The notes under the pieces: generated by a model
Seen by the model: the letters and a program-made list of their open reading frames with translations, nothing else
Told to the model about the DNA's origin: nothing
Databases searched by the model: none
Part shown: in pieces, positions 36,547 through 44,531 of the stretch
Layout: every line of letters begins with the position of its first letter
Numbering within the stretch: position 1 is the stretch's first letter
Made by a program: the position numbers and the translations under genes
Source of the DNA: Erythrobacter dokdonensis DSW-74
GTDB lineage: Bacteria > Pseudomonadota > Alphaproteobacteria > Sphingomonadales > Sphingomonadaceae
NCBI RefSeq assembly: GCF_001677335.1
Contig: NZ_LZYB01000004.1
Location: 276,422 to 340,421, forward strand
Direction: 5' to 3'
DNA length: 64,000 bases

Positions 36547-37047
36547 TTAGTCCGCGATCGCGATCAGTTCCACTGTGAAAACCAGTGTCGCATTGGGCGG
36601 GATCGGCCCGCGCCCGGCGGGGCCATAGGCAAGGTCGGCGGGAACCGCGATTTCGATCGTCTCGCCCACGCCCATCTGCGGGATGGCCAGCTGCCAGCCC
36701 CTGACCAGCCGCCCCAGCGGGAAGGTCGCGGGCGCCCCGCGCGCATAGGAGCTGTCAAACACCGTCCCGTCGATCAGGCGCCCTTCGTAATGCACGGTGA
36801 CCAGATCGGCGAGGGTCGGCTTGCGGTCTGACGCCAGGTATTTGACCCAGCGCCAGCGCACCCCGCCGGGGATGAAATGCCATCCGTCGGCGGGCGTCAG
36901 GCCGAGCAGATAGAGCTGCTGCTGCGCGTGCCAGGCGGGGTTCTGCGCGTCGGGAACGACCGCGCTTTCCTGCGCCTGCGCCGGTTGCGCGGCGAACACC
37001 AGCACACCGGCCAGCGCGGCGGCGGGGGACTTGATGATCGGCGGCAT
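36547..37047 (-). CDS. FKBP-type peptidyl-prolyl isomerase, exported
   Basis: A 166-residue exported PPIase. Signal peptide at residues 1-26 (ending AQAQES), then an FKBP domain (about 75-166) with VTVHYEGRLIDGTVFDSSY, the active-site VRGWQLAIPQMGVGE and AYGPAGRGPIPPNATLVFTVEL. It accelerates proline isomerisation in periplasmic proteins. Its start shares a base with the stop of the upstream amidohydrolase gene, forming a three-gene minus-strand operon with two amidohydrolases. Confidence 0.93.
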   Translation of the reverse strand: MPPIIKSPAAALAGVLVFAAQPAQAQESAVVPDAQNPAWHAQQQLYLLGLTPADGWHFIPGGVRWRWVKYLASDRKPTLADLVTVHYEGRLIDGTVFDSSYARGAPATFPLGRLVRGWQLAIPQMGVGETIEIAVPADLAYGPAGRGPIPPNATLVFTVELIAIAD

Positions 37048-38363
37048 TACCAGTCGTAGGCCTTTGGCAAATCGCTCTCGTCAAGATCCTTGTAGCGATC
37101 GCGCAGCCGGGTCTGGTGGTTGGTGAGGTCTTGCTCGACCCCGCCGATATAGACCCGCGTGGGTACGCTTCCCACTTCGAGCGGATCGCCGTCCCACAGC
37201 ACCACATCGCCCAGCGCGCCGGGCTTGAGCACGCCTGCCTTGCCGCCCATGCCGCTGATCTCGGCCGGGACCGAGCTGATCGCGGCGAAGGCCTGGCCCC
37301 ACTCCATGCCCGAAGCCCCGGGGATGCGGGTCAGCGCGACGAGATTGCCCGCCACCTGCTGCAAGCGGCGCGGGTCCTGCATGGTGGCGGCGTTGATCGC
37401 CACTTTCACGCCCGCCCGGGCGAGGCGCCCGGCGTTGGACTGGGTCGCGCCCAGCTGCTCGAAGCTTTCGGGCAGGTCATCGAGCCCGTTGGCGATGACC
37501 GGCACGCCTGCGGCGGCGATGTCATTCGCCACCAGCCAGCCCTCGGTCACGCCGACCAGCACCATGTCGAGCGCCGGAAACTCCTGTTTGAGCGCCAGCA
37601 CGCTGCGGATATCGGCCGCCCGGTCGACCGCGACGTAGAGCTTCTGCTTGCCGGTCACCACCGGCACCAGCGCCTCGGCATCGAAGCGCGAGAGCATCAC
37701 GTCGTCGCCCTTGGCAATCTCGGTCGTCTGCGGTGTGCCTGTCTTGCCGACCAGCGCCTGTGCTTCGCGCAAGGCGGCCCGCAGCAGGGTGTGTGCCGCG
37801 GTGCGGCTGCCGCCCGCGAGCCGCGCCCCGCCTTCGCCCAGCGCCACCATCTGGAAGGCGCGCGGCTGCATCACTGCCTGTGCATCGCCATCCAGATCGA
37901 TGATGGCGCCCTGCCCTGCAAAGATCGAACCCGTGGGTTGGGTCGTCGTCGCGGCGCGGGTGATCCCTGCGGCGCGGTGGACAAGGATGTGCTGCGACGT
38001 CGGGTTGATCGCGCGCGAGGCGTCGAGCGCGGCGCTGAAGGGCGCGCCGCCTGCGCGGATATCGTTCGAATCGCCCACCGCCGACACGTCCGCAAGGCCG
38101 AGCGAGGTCAGCGTGGCGAAGATGCCGGGCGTGACCCATGCTCCGCCCGCATCGATGGTCGACCCGCCAGCCGTGGCCGGGGCGCCGCTGGCCGCACCGG
38201 CATAGACCACGGTGCCGCCGCGCACGACCACGGTGCCGCCGTCAATCGGCGCGCCGCCATCGCCGATCACGACGCGGGCATTGGTGATGGTGACGTCCTG
38301 CGCCAGCGCGGGGGCTGCGGCGAGGGCGAGGCTGCTGGCAGCCATGGCAAGAAGACGCTTCAT
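37047..38363 (-). CDS. amidohydrolase-family protein, exported
   Basis: A 438-residue protein with a signal peptide (1-21, ending PALAQD) and the imidazolonepropionase-like fold: N-terminal composite beta domain (VTITNARVVIGDG, GGTVVVRGGTVVYAG) and TIM-barrel, then C-terminal LKPGALGDVVLWDGDPLEVG. The metal-binding HxH after the first strand, HSHLGD in the sister gene, is not evident here (GGAWVTPGIFATLTSLGLA), so metal binding and activity are doubtful. It overlaps the sister amidohydrolase gene by 4 nt and may form a heteromeric or degenerate partner. Confidence 0.82.
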   Translation of the reverse strand: MKRLLAMAASSLALAAAPALAQDVTITNARVVIGDGGAPIDGGTVVVRGGTVVYAGAASGAPATAGGSTIDAGGAWVTPGIFATLTSLGLADVSAVGDSNDIRAGGAPFSAALDASRAINPTSQHILVHRAAGITRAATTTQPTGSIFAGQGAIIDLDGDAQAVMQPRAFQMVALGEGGARLAGGSRTAAHTLLRAALREAQALVGKTGTPQTTEIAKGDDVMLSRFDAEALVPVVTGKQKLYVAVDRAADIRSVLALKQEFPALDMVLVGVTEGWLVANDIAAAGVPVIANGLDDLPESFEQLGATQSNAGRLARAGVKVAINAATMQDPRRLQQVAGNLVALTRIPGASGMEWGQAFAAISSVPAEISGMGGKAGVLKPGALGDVVLWDGDPLEVGSVPTRVYIGGVEQDLTNHQTRLRDRYKDLDESDLPKAYDW

Positions 38364-39787
38364 TTCACATCTCCTTCGCCGGGCTGGCCGAGCTCGAAAT
38401 CGCTCACCGGGCGGCGTTTGGGATCATTGGCGTCGAACATCAGCGCGCCGTCGATCCAGACCTTCTCGGGCCGCGAATAGACCGACAGCGGATCGCCGTT
38501 CCACAGCACCACATCGGCCATCTTGCCTTCCTCGAGGCTGCCGGTGAGGTGGTCGATGCCCATCGCTTTCGCGGGATTATGGGTGATCCACTGGATCGCC
38601 ACGGCGTCGGGAATGTCGATGCCGAGCCTGAGGCCCGCCTTTTGCGCCTTGCGTGCTTCCTGGTTCAATCGCTGGATATCGTTCGCGTCATCCGAATGGA
38701 TCACCACGCAGGCGCCCTCGCGCTGGAGGAAGGCGGCGTTTTCGAGGATGCCGTCATAGCTTTCCATCTTGAAGCCGTACCAGTCGGCCCACACCGCGCT
38801 GCACACGTCGTTCTCGCGCAGCAGATCGCCAATCTTGTAGCTTTCGACCGCGTGATGGAAGGTCGAAACCTTGTAGCCCATCTCCTTGGCCATATCCATG
38901 ACCACCGCCATCTCGTCGGCGCGGTAGCAGTGGTTGTGGACGAGGATTTCGCCCTTCAGCACGCCGACCAGCGTTTCCTTGCCCAGATCGCGCTTGGCCT
39001 CCTTGTTGTTGGCATAGTCGATCGCGGCGAGCCAGGTCTGGCGGTTGACCGCAAGGTTGCCCATCCGGGTCGAGGGCATGCGTCCGCGGCTGCCGTAGAC
39101 CCGCTTGGGGTTCTCCCCGCAGGCCATCTTCAGACCATAGGGCGCGCCAGGGAACTTCATGCCCTGCATGGTGCGCGCCGGCACGTTCTTGAGCGTCACC
39201 GAACGTCCGCCCATCAGGTTTGCCGAACCGGGCAGGATCTGCAGGCTGGTCACCCCGCCATTGGCGAGCGCGCGGGCAAAGCCCGGGTCCTGCGGCCAGA
39301 CCGAATGTTCGGCCCAGACATCGGGCGTGGTCGGGCTGGTCGCCTCGTTGCCGTCCGAATGGGCATCGACGCCGGGCGAGGCATAGTCGCCGAGGTGCGA
39401 GTGGATGTCGATGATGCCGGGGGTGACGAACTTGCCCGGAGCATCGAACACCGCGATGTCGGCCGGGATCGGGGTGTCAGGCCCGCCGACCGCAATGATC
39501 TTGCCGCCCGACATGAACACCACGCCGTTCTCGATCCTGCCGCCCTTGCCATCGAACACGGTCGCGCCGCGGATCGCGGTGGCGACGCCGGGATAGGGCT
39601 TGTAGGTCGAGGCGAACACCGCCTCGCCCGGCGGTGTTGCGGCGAGGACGGGGGTTTCGTCTGCCTTGTCGCGCTTCTTGTCCTTGTCGCGCGCGTCCGC
39701 GGCGGTGGCACCTGCTACCAGCGCCAGCGCGCTGACGAGTGCGGCCAGCTTGCCCGCACGGGCGGAGAGCGTCTTGTCTGCAAACAT
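38360..39787 (-). CDS. amidohydrolase-family enzyme, exported
   Basis: A 475-residue exported amidohydrolase. Signal peptide at about residues 12-32, then a charged Lys/Asp stretch. The metal ligand motif GIIDIHSHLGDYASPG is intact, and further histidines occur at ILVHNHCYRADEM, STFHHAVES and the catalytic VIHSDDAND. The C-terminal MADVVLWNGDPLSVYS is typical. Substrates of such exported enzymes are often small peptides or cyclic amides; here unknown. It heads the operon with a sister amidohydrolase lacking the HxH motif and an FKBP. Confidence 0.88.
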   Translation of the reverse strand: MFADKTLSARAGKLAALVSALALVAGATAADARDKDKKRDKADETPVLAATPPGEAVFASTYKPYPGVATAIRGATVFDGKGGRIENGVVFMSGGKIIAVGGPDTPIPADIAVFDAPGKFVTPGIIDIHSHLGDYASPGVDAHSDGNEATSPTTPDVWAEHSVWPQDPGFARALANGGVTSLQILPGSANLMGGRSVTLKNVPARTMQGMKFPGAPYGLKMACGENPKRVYGSRGRMPSTRMGNLAVNRQTWLAAIDYANNKEAKRDLGKETLVGVLKGEILVHNHCYRADEMAVVMDMAKEMGYKVSTFHHAVESYKIGDLLRENDVCSAVWADWYGFKMESYDGILENAAFLQREGACVVIHSDDANDIQRLNQEARKAQKAGLRLGIDIPDAVAIQWITHNPAKAMGIDHLTGSLEEGKMADVVLWNGDPLSVYSRPEKVWIDGALMFDANDPKRRPVSDFELGQPGEGDVK

Positions 39788-39876
39788 TCGAACCTCGCGT
39801 TATTCGGATTCCCGTGTTGGAACCGAAAACGCGAGGTTTGTCCATGCCTCTGGACGATTATCGCGTCAGGCGCGGA

Positions 39877-41442
39877 TTACTCTGCCGGACGGGTGGCCGG
39901 GTGGATGCCCGCCGCCTGCGCCTCGCCCAGTTCGGCATCGCCGGCCAGCTCGTCATCCTTGAGGGTATCAAGATGCATCAGCTTCCTGATCAGCGGGCTG
40001 ATGACCAGCACGCCGACGCCGACAGCCACCGCGATCAGGCCGATCTGCGAATAGACATCGAGCACCACCTGCTGCCCGGCGCCCTCGCCTGATGCCTTTT
40101 CGGAACCCGTCGCCGCCGCGATCAGCCCGGCAGCGAAGTTGCCGGTGGCCGAGGCGAAGAACCAGGTGCCCATGATGAGGCTCGCCATGTGCGCAGGCGC
40201 AAGCCGGTTCATGGCTGAAAGGCCGACGGGCGACAGGCACAACTCGCCGGTGGTGTGGAGCAGGTAGATGAGGAAGATGAACAGCACCGGGGTCGCCACG
40301 CCATTGGCCGCACCCGCCACCAGCACCAGGAAGCCCGCGCCCAGCTGTATCAGGGCCAGGCCGAACTTGGCCGGGGCGGAAGGCTCCAGACCCTTCTTTC
40401 CGAGCCACGTCCACACCGCCGCGAAGACGGGGGCGAGCAGCACGATATAGGCGGCGTTGACCGACTGGAACACCGAGGCGGGAACCTCGAAGCCGAAGAT
40501 TTCGCGGTCCACATGGCGATCGGTGTAGAGGTTGAGCGACGACCCGGCCTGTTCGAACAGCGCCCAGAACAGGATCGAGCCGATGATCAGGAACATCGCC
40601 GCGAAGATGCGGTCGCGGTCATGCGGTTCGAGCTTCACCACCGCGGTGAACAGCACATAGCCCACCAGCAGCAGGCCGAACCCGCCCAGCAGATAGCCGA
40701 CCACCGACTGGTTCTGCACCATCCACCAGCACGCGCCCACCGCCGCCACGCCGACCGCGTAGAGGCCCCATTCCGTGCCCTTGTCGAGCGGTTTGGGCGG
40801 CTCGCCGCGGCCCAGCAGCAGCGGCTTGAAGCCGACGAACACAATCAGGCCCAGCAGCATCCCCACGCCCGCCGCGCCGAAGCCATAGGCCCAGCCATAG
40901 GTCTCGCCCAGATAGCCGCACAGCAGCGAACCGAGGAAGGCACCGAGATTGATGCCCATGTAGAAGATCGTATAGGCCCCGTCGCGCCGCACATCGGTGC
41001 GCGGGTAGAGCTGGCCGACGATCACCGAGATGTTCGCCTTGAGGAAGCCCGAGCCGACGATGATGAAGGCCAGCGCCAGCCAGAAGACGCTGAGCGCCGC
41101 TGCGTCCTGTCCGCCGTTGCCCTCGAAACCCATCAGGAAGTGCCCGAAGGTCAGCAGCACCGCGCCGTAGGTCACGGCCTTGCGCTGCCCGAGATACTTG
41201 TCGGCGAGATAGCCGCCGAGCACCGGGGTGATGTAGACCAGCGCGGTATAGGCGCCGTAGATCACCCCTGCCTCGCCGTCCGAGAACAGCCAGTGCTTGG
41301 TGAGGTAGAAGATCAGCAGCGCCCGCATGCCGTAGTAGGAGAAACGCTCCCACATTTCGGCGAAGAACAGGACGAACAGACCCTTGGGGTGGCCGAGGAA
41401 GGTCCCGGCGCTGTCCCCGTGCGGAAGCTCAGCAGTGGCCAT
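39877..41442 (-). CDS. POT-family proton-dependent peptide transporter
   Basis: A 521-residue MFS transporter of the POT/PTR family, importing di- and tripeptides with protons. About 12-14 hydrophobic segments are visible. The N-terminal ExxERF motif is seen as FFAEMWERFSYYGMRALLIFYL, followed by GAYTALVYITPVLGGYLADKYLG with the second signature, and FSYYG-related aromatic residues. Located next to two exported amidohydrolases and an FKBP, it may take up their products. An intergenic region of about 90 nt separates them. Confidence 0.95.
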   Translation of the reverse strand: MATAELPHGDSAGTFLGHPKGLFVLFFAEMWERFSYYGMRALLIFYLTKHWLFSDGEAGVIYGAYTALVYITPVLGGYLADKYLGQRKAVTYGAVLLTFGHFLMGFEGNGGQDAAALSVFWLALAFIIVGSGFLKANISVIVGQLYPRTDVRRDGAYTIFYMGINLGAFLGSLLCGYLGETYGWAYGFGAAGVGMLLGLIVFVGFKPLLLGRGEPPKPLDKGTEWGLYAVGVAAVGACWWMVQNQSVVGYLLGGFGLLLVGYVLFTAVVKLEPHDRDRIFAAMFLIIGSILFWALFEQAGSSLNLYTDRHVDREIFGFEVPASVFQSVNAAYIVLLAPVFAAVWTWLGKKGLEPSAPAKFGLALIQLGAGFLVLVAGAANGVATPVLFIFLIYLLHTTGELCLSPVGLSAMNRLAPAHMASLIMGTWFFASATGNFAAGLIAAATGSEKASGEGAGQQVVLDVYSQIGLIAVAVGVGVLVISPLIRKLMHLDTLKDDELAGDAELGEAQAAGIHPATRPAE

Positions 41443-41650
41443 GAAATCGGATATCCCTAATGCGCGCCTCTCTCCGGCGCGGTCCCATGGCGGCGCACCC
41501 TAGCGTTTCATTCGCGCGTGTGAAGCTTTTGTTGCGTTCCGGTTTGCGATCGCGCTGACGGGGCGCAGGTGCCACCGGCAGGCGGCTCCCGAACTTGACG
41601 CGCATGGCTGTATTATGGCACTGATGCACCTCGCAAGGGACACCGCTATC

Positions 41651-42004
41651 ATGAACCCCAACCGCCCAAGCTCGAACAGGCCCGTCTATCTCAAGCTGCG
41701 CGACCAGATCGCCGCTGCGATTATTGACGGTGACTATCCGGAAGGCGCGATGCTGCCTTCGGTGCGGGCGCTGGCGGCAGAGCAGGGTGCGAATCCGCTG
41801 ACCGTGGCGAAGGCCTACCAGCAGTTCCAGAACGATGGCTTGGTCGAAGTCCAGCGCGGCGTGGGCATGTATGTGGTGAAAGGCGCGGCCGAACGCCTGC
41901 GCGCCCGCGAGCGGGAGGTCTTCCTGCGCGACGAGTGGCCCGAAATCCGCAACCGCATGAAGCGGCTCGGCCTCGATCCGGCGGACATGGCGATATCCAC
42001 CTGA
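41651..42004 (+). CDS. GntR-family regulator, YtrA-like
   Basis: A 117-residue regulator consisting only of the GntR winged helix and a short helical tail, the YtrA type. The DNA-binding domain covers about residues 7-80: PVYLKLRDQIAAAIIDGDYP, LPSVRALAAEQGANPLTVAKAYQ and LVEVQRGVGMYVV. The ATG at 41651 fits the family N-terminus. YtrA members usually control ABC transporter genes located beside them; none are adjacent here. It diverges from the POT transporter gene. Confidence 0.9.
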   Translation: MNPNRPSSNRPVYLKLRDQIAAAIIDGDYPEGAMLPSVRALAAEQGANPLTVAKAYQQFQNDGLVEVQRGVGMYVVKGAAERLRAREREVFLRDEWPEIRNRMKRLGLDPADMAIST

Positions 42005-42216
42005 AATCTGCCAGCCCTCGCAATTATGCACATTGCGAAATTTTCCGAATGCTGACAATCTGTTCATCTCGGGGCCGTGCGGGATTGCATCCTGCCCGCT
42101 ACCGGGACTAGAGGGGGGCGCCTTTCGGGTCGGAGGCGTTTCGAGAAAACCGCGGGGTCATCCCGCATGCGGCGTCAGATGGCGGGGAATCCGTCCATGG
42201 ACGTCGGGAGAGCGCC

Positions 42217-42495
42217 ATGATCAGATCCGAGTTGTTGCATGAACTGCACAAGGACAATCCCGAACTGCGTGCCGAGGAAATCGAGCAGGTCGTGGATATC
42301 TTCTTCGACGAAATCGCCCAGCGGCTGGCCGAAGGTGGCCGGGTCGAGCTGCGCGGCTTCGGCGCGTTCTCGACCCGCGAGCGCGAGGCTCGCAGCGGTC
42401 GCAACCCGCGCACCGGCGAGACGGTCGACGTGCCGGCCAAGCGCGTGCCCTATTTCAAGGCGGGCAAGGAAATCCGCGAGCGCCTGAACGACTGA
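42217..42495 (+). CDS. ihfB: integration host factor subunit beta
   Basis: A 92-residue HU/IHF-family DNA-bending protein. The N-terminal helices (LLHELHKDNPELRAEEIEQV) are followed by the beta-arm with GFGAFSTREREARSGRNPRTGE and the tip proline in VPAKRVPYFKAGKEIRERL; the sequence is the IHF-beta type. It would pair with IHF-alpha, encoded elsewhere. The 212-nt region upstream holds its promoter and leader; a pair of short GC-rich repeats there is not clear enough to call. Confidence 0.93.
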   Translation: MIRSELLHELHKDNPELRAEEIEQVVDIFFDEIAQRLAEGGRVELRGFGAFSTREREARSGRNPRTGETVDVPAKRVPYFKAGKEIRERLND

Positions 42496-42530
42496 GATCA
42501 TGAGTCCGCGCGCGCGGGCAGGCAGGCAGG

Positions 42531-44213
42531 CTAGGCTGCGGCGCTGAGGCGTTCCTCCTCGGCCCAGCCCGGCGTCGGCAGGCGGCGTTCGCGATCGAGC
42601 GCGGCGAATACCGCGTCCGCCAGCCGTTCGTGACCGCCCTCGACCGAAATGTCGACCGGCACCATGCCGAGTGCGTCGAATTCCTGCGCTGCCTCGCTTC
42701 CGGCCAGTGCGATGATGCGAGCGATATCGGGCAGGCGCTCCTCGACCAGCGGGGTCAGTTCGCGCGAGGCGGCAAGCTGACCGGTCGCGACCACCACCAC
42801 TTCGCGCTTGCCCATGCCGATCGCGTCCCAGCTGCGCGGATCGGCAGGGTTGGCATGCAGGACGCGGTAGCCATCGGCCAGCGCCAGTTGGAAGCGCTCA
42901 TTATCCGGCTCGAGCGCAAGGAAGCCGATGCCGTTGTATTCCAGCGCGTCGGCCACCGCCCGGCCCGCAGGCGTTAGACCGATCAGCACCACCGGCGCTT
43001 CATCGCCCGCGAGCTTGGCATCCGGCGGCCCGGCGCGCAGGCGTCCGGCCAGCTTGCGGCCGATATTCGAGACGAACGGCGTGACCGCCAGACTGATCGC
43101 GATTGCGGTCACGAGGGTTGAAACCAGCCGTTCCTCGACCAGCCCGGCGATCGCGGGCAGCGCCAGCAGCACCAGCGTGAACTCGCTCCCCTGCCCGAGC
43201 AGGAAGCCCAGCTGGATCGAGCCCGGCACCGACCAGCGGTTGACCAGCGCCGCCGCGACATTGAGCGCGCACTTGATCGCGATCAGACCCGCCGCTGCCA
43301 GCAGCACCCACAGCCAGTCCTGCGCCAAGGCCGCGGGATCGATTCCGAGGCCGACCGAGATGAAAAAGAAACTGAGGAACAGCCCGCGGAAGGCATCGAT
43401 CTCGGTCTGGACAAGGATCCTGTAGCGCGAATCCGCCACCGCCATGCCGCCGAGAAAGGCGCCCAGCGTGAGCGAAAGGCCCGCCATGCCGGTCGCCCAG
43501 CCCGCTGCCAGCGCAACGAACAGCGCGGTGGCGGTATAGACTTCGGTCGTCCCGGCGCGGGCGACCAGACGGAACAGCGGCTCGGTCAGGAACCGCGCGA
43601 ACAGCACCGCCACACCGAAGGCAGCGAGCGCCTTGGCTCCGGCCAGCCCCAGCGCGGGCAGCAGCGCGCCGCCTCCGGCGAGTGCGCCTGCGGCAACCAG
43701 CAAGAGGATCGCGGCGATGTCCTGGAAAATCAGGATCGCCTGCGCCGCGCGGCCGACCGGACAATCTTCCTGGTCGCGCTCGCGGATCAGTCCGATCACC
43801 ACCGCGGTCGAAGACAGGCCGAGGCCGAAGCCGACGATGATCGCGAAAGCGGCAGGCAGGCCCAGCGCGGCAAGCAGCGCGGCAAAGGCGCCGCCCGCAA
43901 TCAGCATCTGCAAGGCGCCGAAGCCGAAGATGGTACCCGCCTCGGCCCTGATGCGGCCGAGCGAGAAATGCAGGCCCAGGTTGAACAGCAGAAACATCAC
44001 CCCGGCTTCCGCCATCGCGGCGACCAGCGGTCCGCTGAAATCCTGCGCGAGGCCGAGACTCGCGAGCCCCAGGCCGAGGCCGATATAGCCCACCATCGGG
44101 TTGAGGCGCAGCGCGCGGCTGGCCAGCGCCGCGGCGATGCCGAGACCCAGCAGCGTGATCGCCGGCTGGATCGTGGCGACCACCGAATGCGCGTCAGATG
44201 CCTCGCCCGCCAT
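42531..44213 (-). CDS. CPA2-family cation:proton antiporter with RCK domain
   Basis: A 560-residue KefB/KefC-like transporter. About 12 hydrophobic segments span residues 1-385, including GLGLASLGLAQDFSGP, MFLLFNLGLHFS and the characteristic GFGLGLSSTAVVIGL. A regulatory TrkA-N domain begins near residue 405 (VVLIGLTPAGRAVADALEYNG, then LEPDNERFQLALADG and HANPADP). It exchanges K+ or Na+ for H+. Some glutathione-gated Kef ligands may differ here. The tRNA-Leu gene is 106 nt from its start on the other strand. Confidence 0.92.
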   Translation of the reverse strand: MAGEASDAHSVVATIQPAITLLGLGIAAALASRALRLNPMVGYIGLGLGLASLGLAQDFSGPLVAAMAEAGVMFLLFNLGLHFSLGRIRAEAGTIFGFGALQMLIAGGAFAALLAALGLPAAFAIIVGFGLGLSSTAVVIGLIRERDQEDCPVGRAAQAILIFQDIAAILLLVAAGALAGGGALLPALGLAGAKALAAFGVAVLFARFLTEPLFRLVARAGTTEVYTATALFVALAAGWATGMAGLSLTLGAFLGGMAVADSRYRILVQTEIDAFRGLFLSFFFISVGLGIDPAALAQDWLWVLLAAAGLIAIKCALNVAAALVNRWSVPGSIQLGFLLGQGSEFTLVLLALPAIAGLVEERLVSTLVTAIAISLAVTPFVSNIGRKLAGRLRAGPPDAKLAGDEAPVVLIGLTPAGRAVADALEYNGIGFLALEPDNERFQLALADGYRVLHANPADPRSWDAIGMGKREVVVVATGQLAASRELTPLVEERLPDIARIIALAGSEAAQEFDALGMVPVDISVEGGHERLADAVFAALDRERRLPTPGWAEEERLSAAA

Positions 44214-44319
44214 GCCGCGCCCCTTTTTGCTTCGCTTGCGGGGAGATGGGGCCTCACACGCCCGCTGGCAAGCTCTGGCGCAGCGGGGGCAAATTGTGGC
44301 AAGGGCGATGAGCGTCGAT

Positions 44320-44404
44320 GCGGGTGTGGCGGAATGGTAGACGCCGGGGACTTAAAATCCCCTGAGCTTTGCTCGTGCGGGTTCGAGTCCCGCCACCCGT
44401 ACCA
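44320..44404 (+). tRNA. tRNA-Leu (anticodon TAA)
   Basis: An 85-nt class II tRNA with encoded CCA. Acceptor stem GCGGGTG/CACCCGT with a G-T pair at the end, anticodon stem GGGGA/TCCCC, loop CTTAAAA giving anticodon TAA (44353-44355), long variable arm TGAGCTTTGCTCG and T-loop GTTCGAGTC. It reads TTA and by wobble TTG leucine codons. A long inverted repeat starts directly at its 3' end. Confidence 0.96.
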
Positions 44405-44453
44405 GCAATCCGTGACACAAACCCGTCCGGGGGACGGGTTTGGCCGGATTGCT
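44404..44453. repeat. nested inverted repeat downstream of tRNA-Leu
   Basis: An inner 10-bp stem AAACCCGTCC (44419-44428) / GGACGGGTTT (44432-44441) is flanked by an outer 9-bp stem AGCAATCCG (44404-44412) / CGGATTGCT (44445-44453), separated by a small internal loop. All 19 pairs match. The outer stem starts with the A of the tRNA CCA end. It may be a terminator or a processing signal; no T-tract follows the outer stem. Confidence 0.6.
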
Positions 44454-44531
44454 CCCAAGCGCAAGCGCCAGAGGCGAACAAAGAAGCCTTACCTATTATT
44501 GGCCCTCCATTTTCTTAAGGGGCCTCGCGCC

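Noticed and set aside
39660..39700. Repeated Lys/Asp codons in the amidohydrolase N-terminus as a variable repeat
   Set aside because: The DNA copies are imperfect and few, unlike the clean hexamers in fliL.
42005..42216. Riboswitch or attenuator in the ihfB leader
   Set aside because: Short GC repeats are present, but I see no known riboswitch core or convincing alternate stems.
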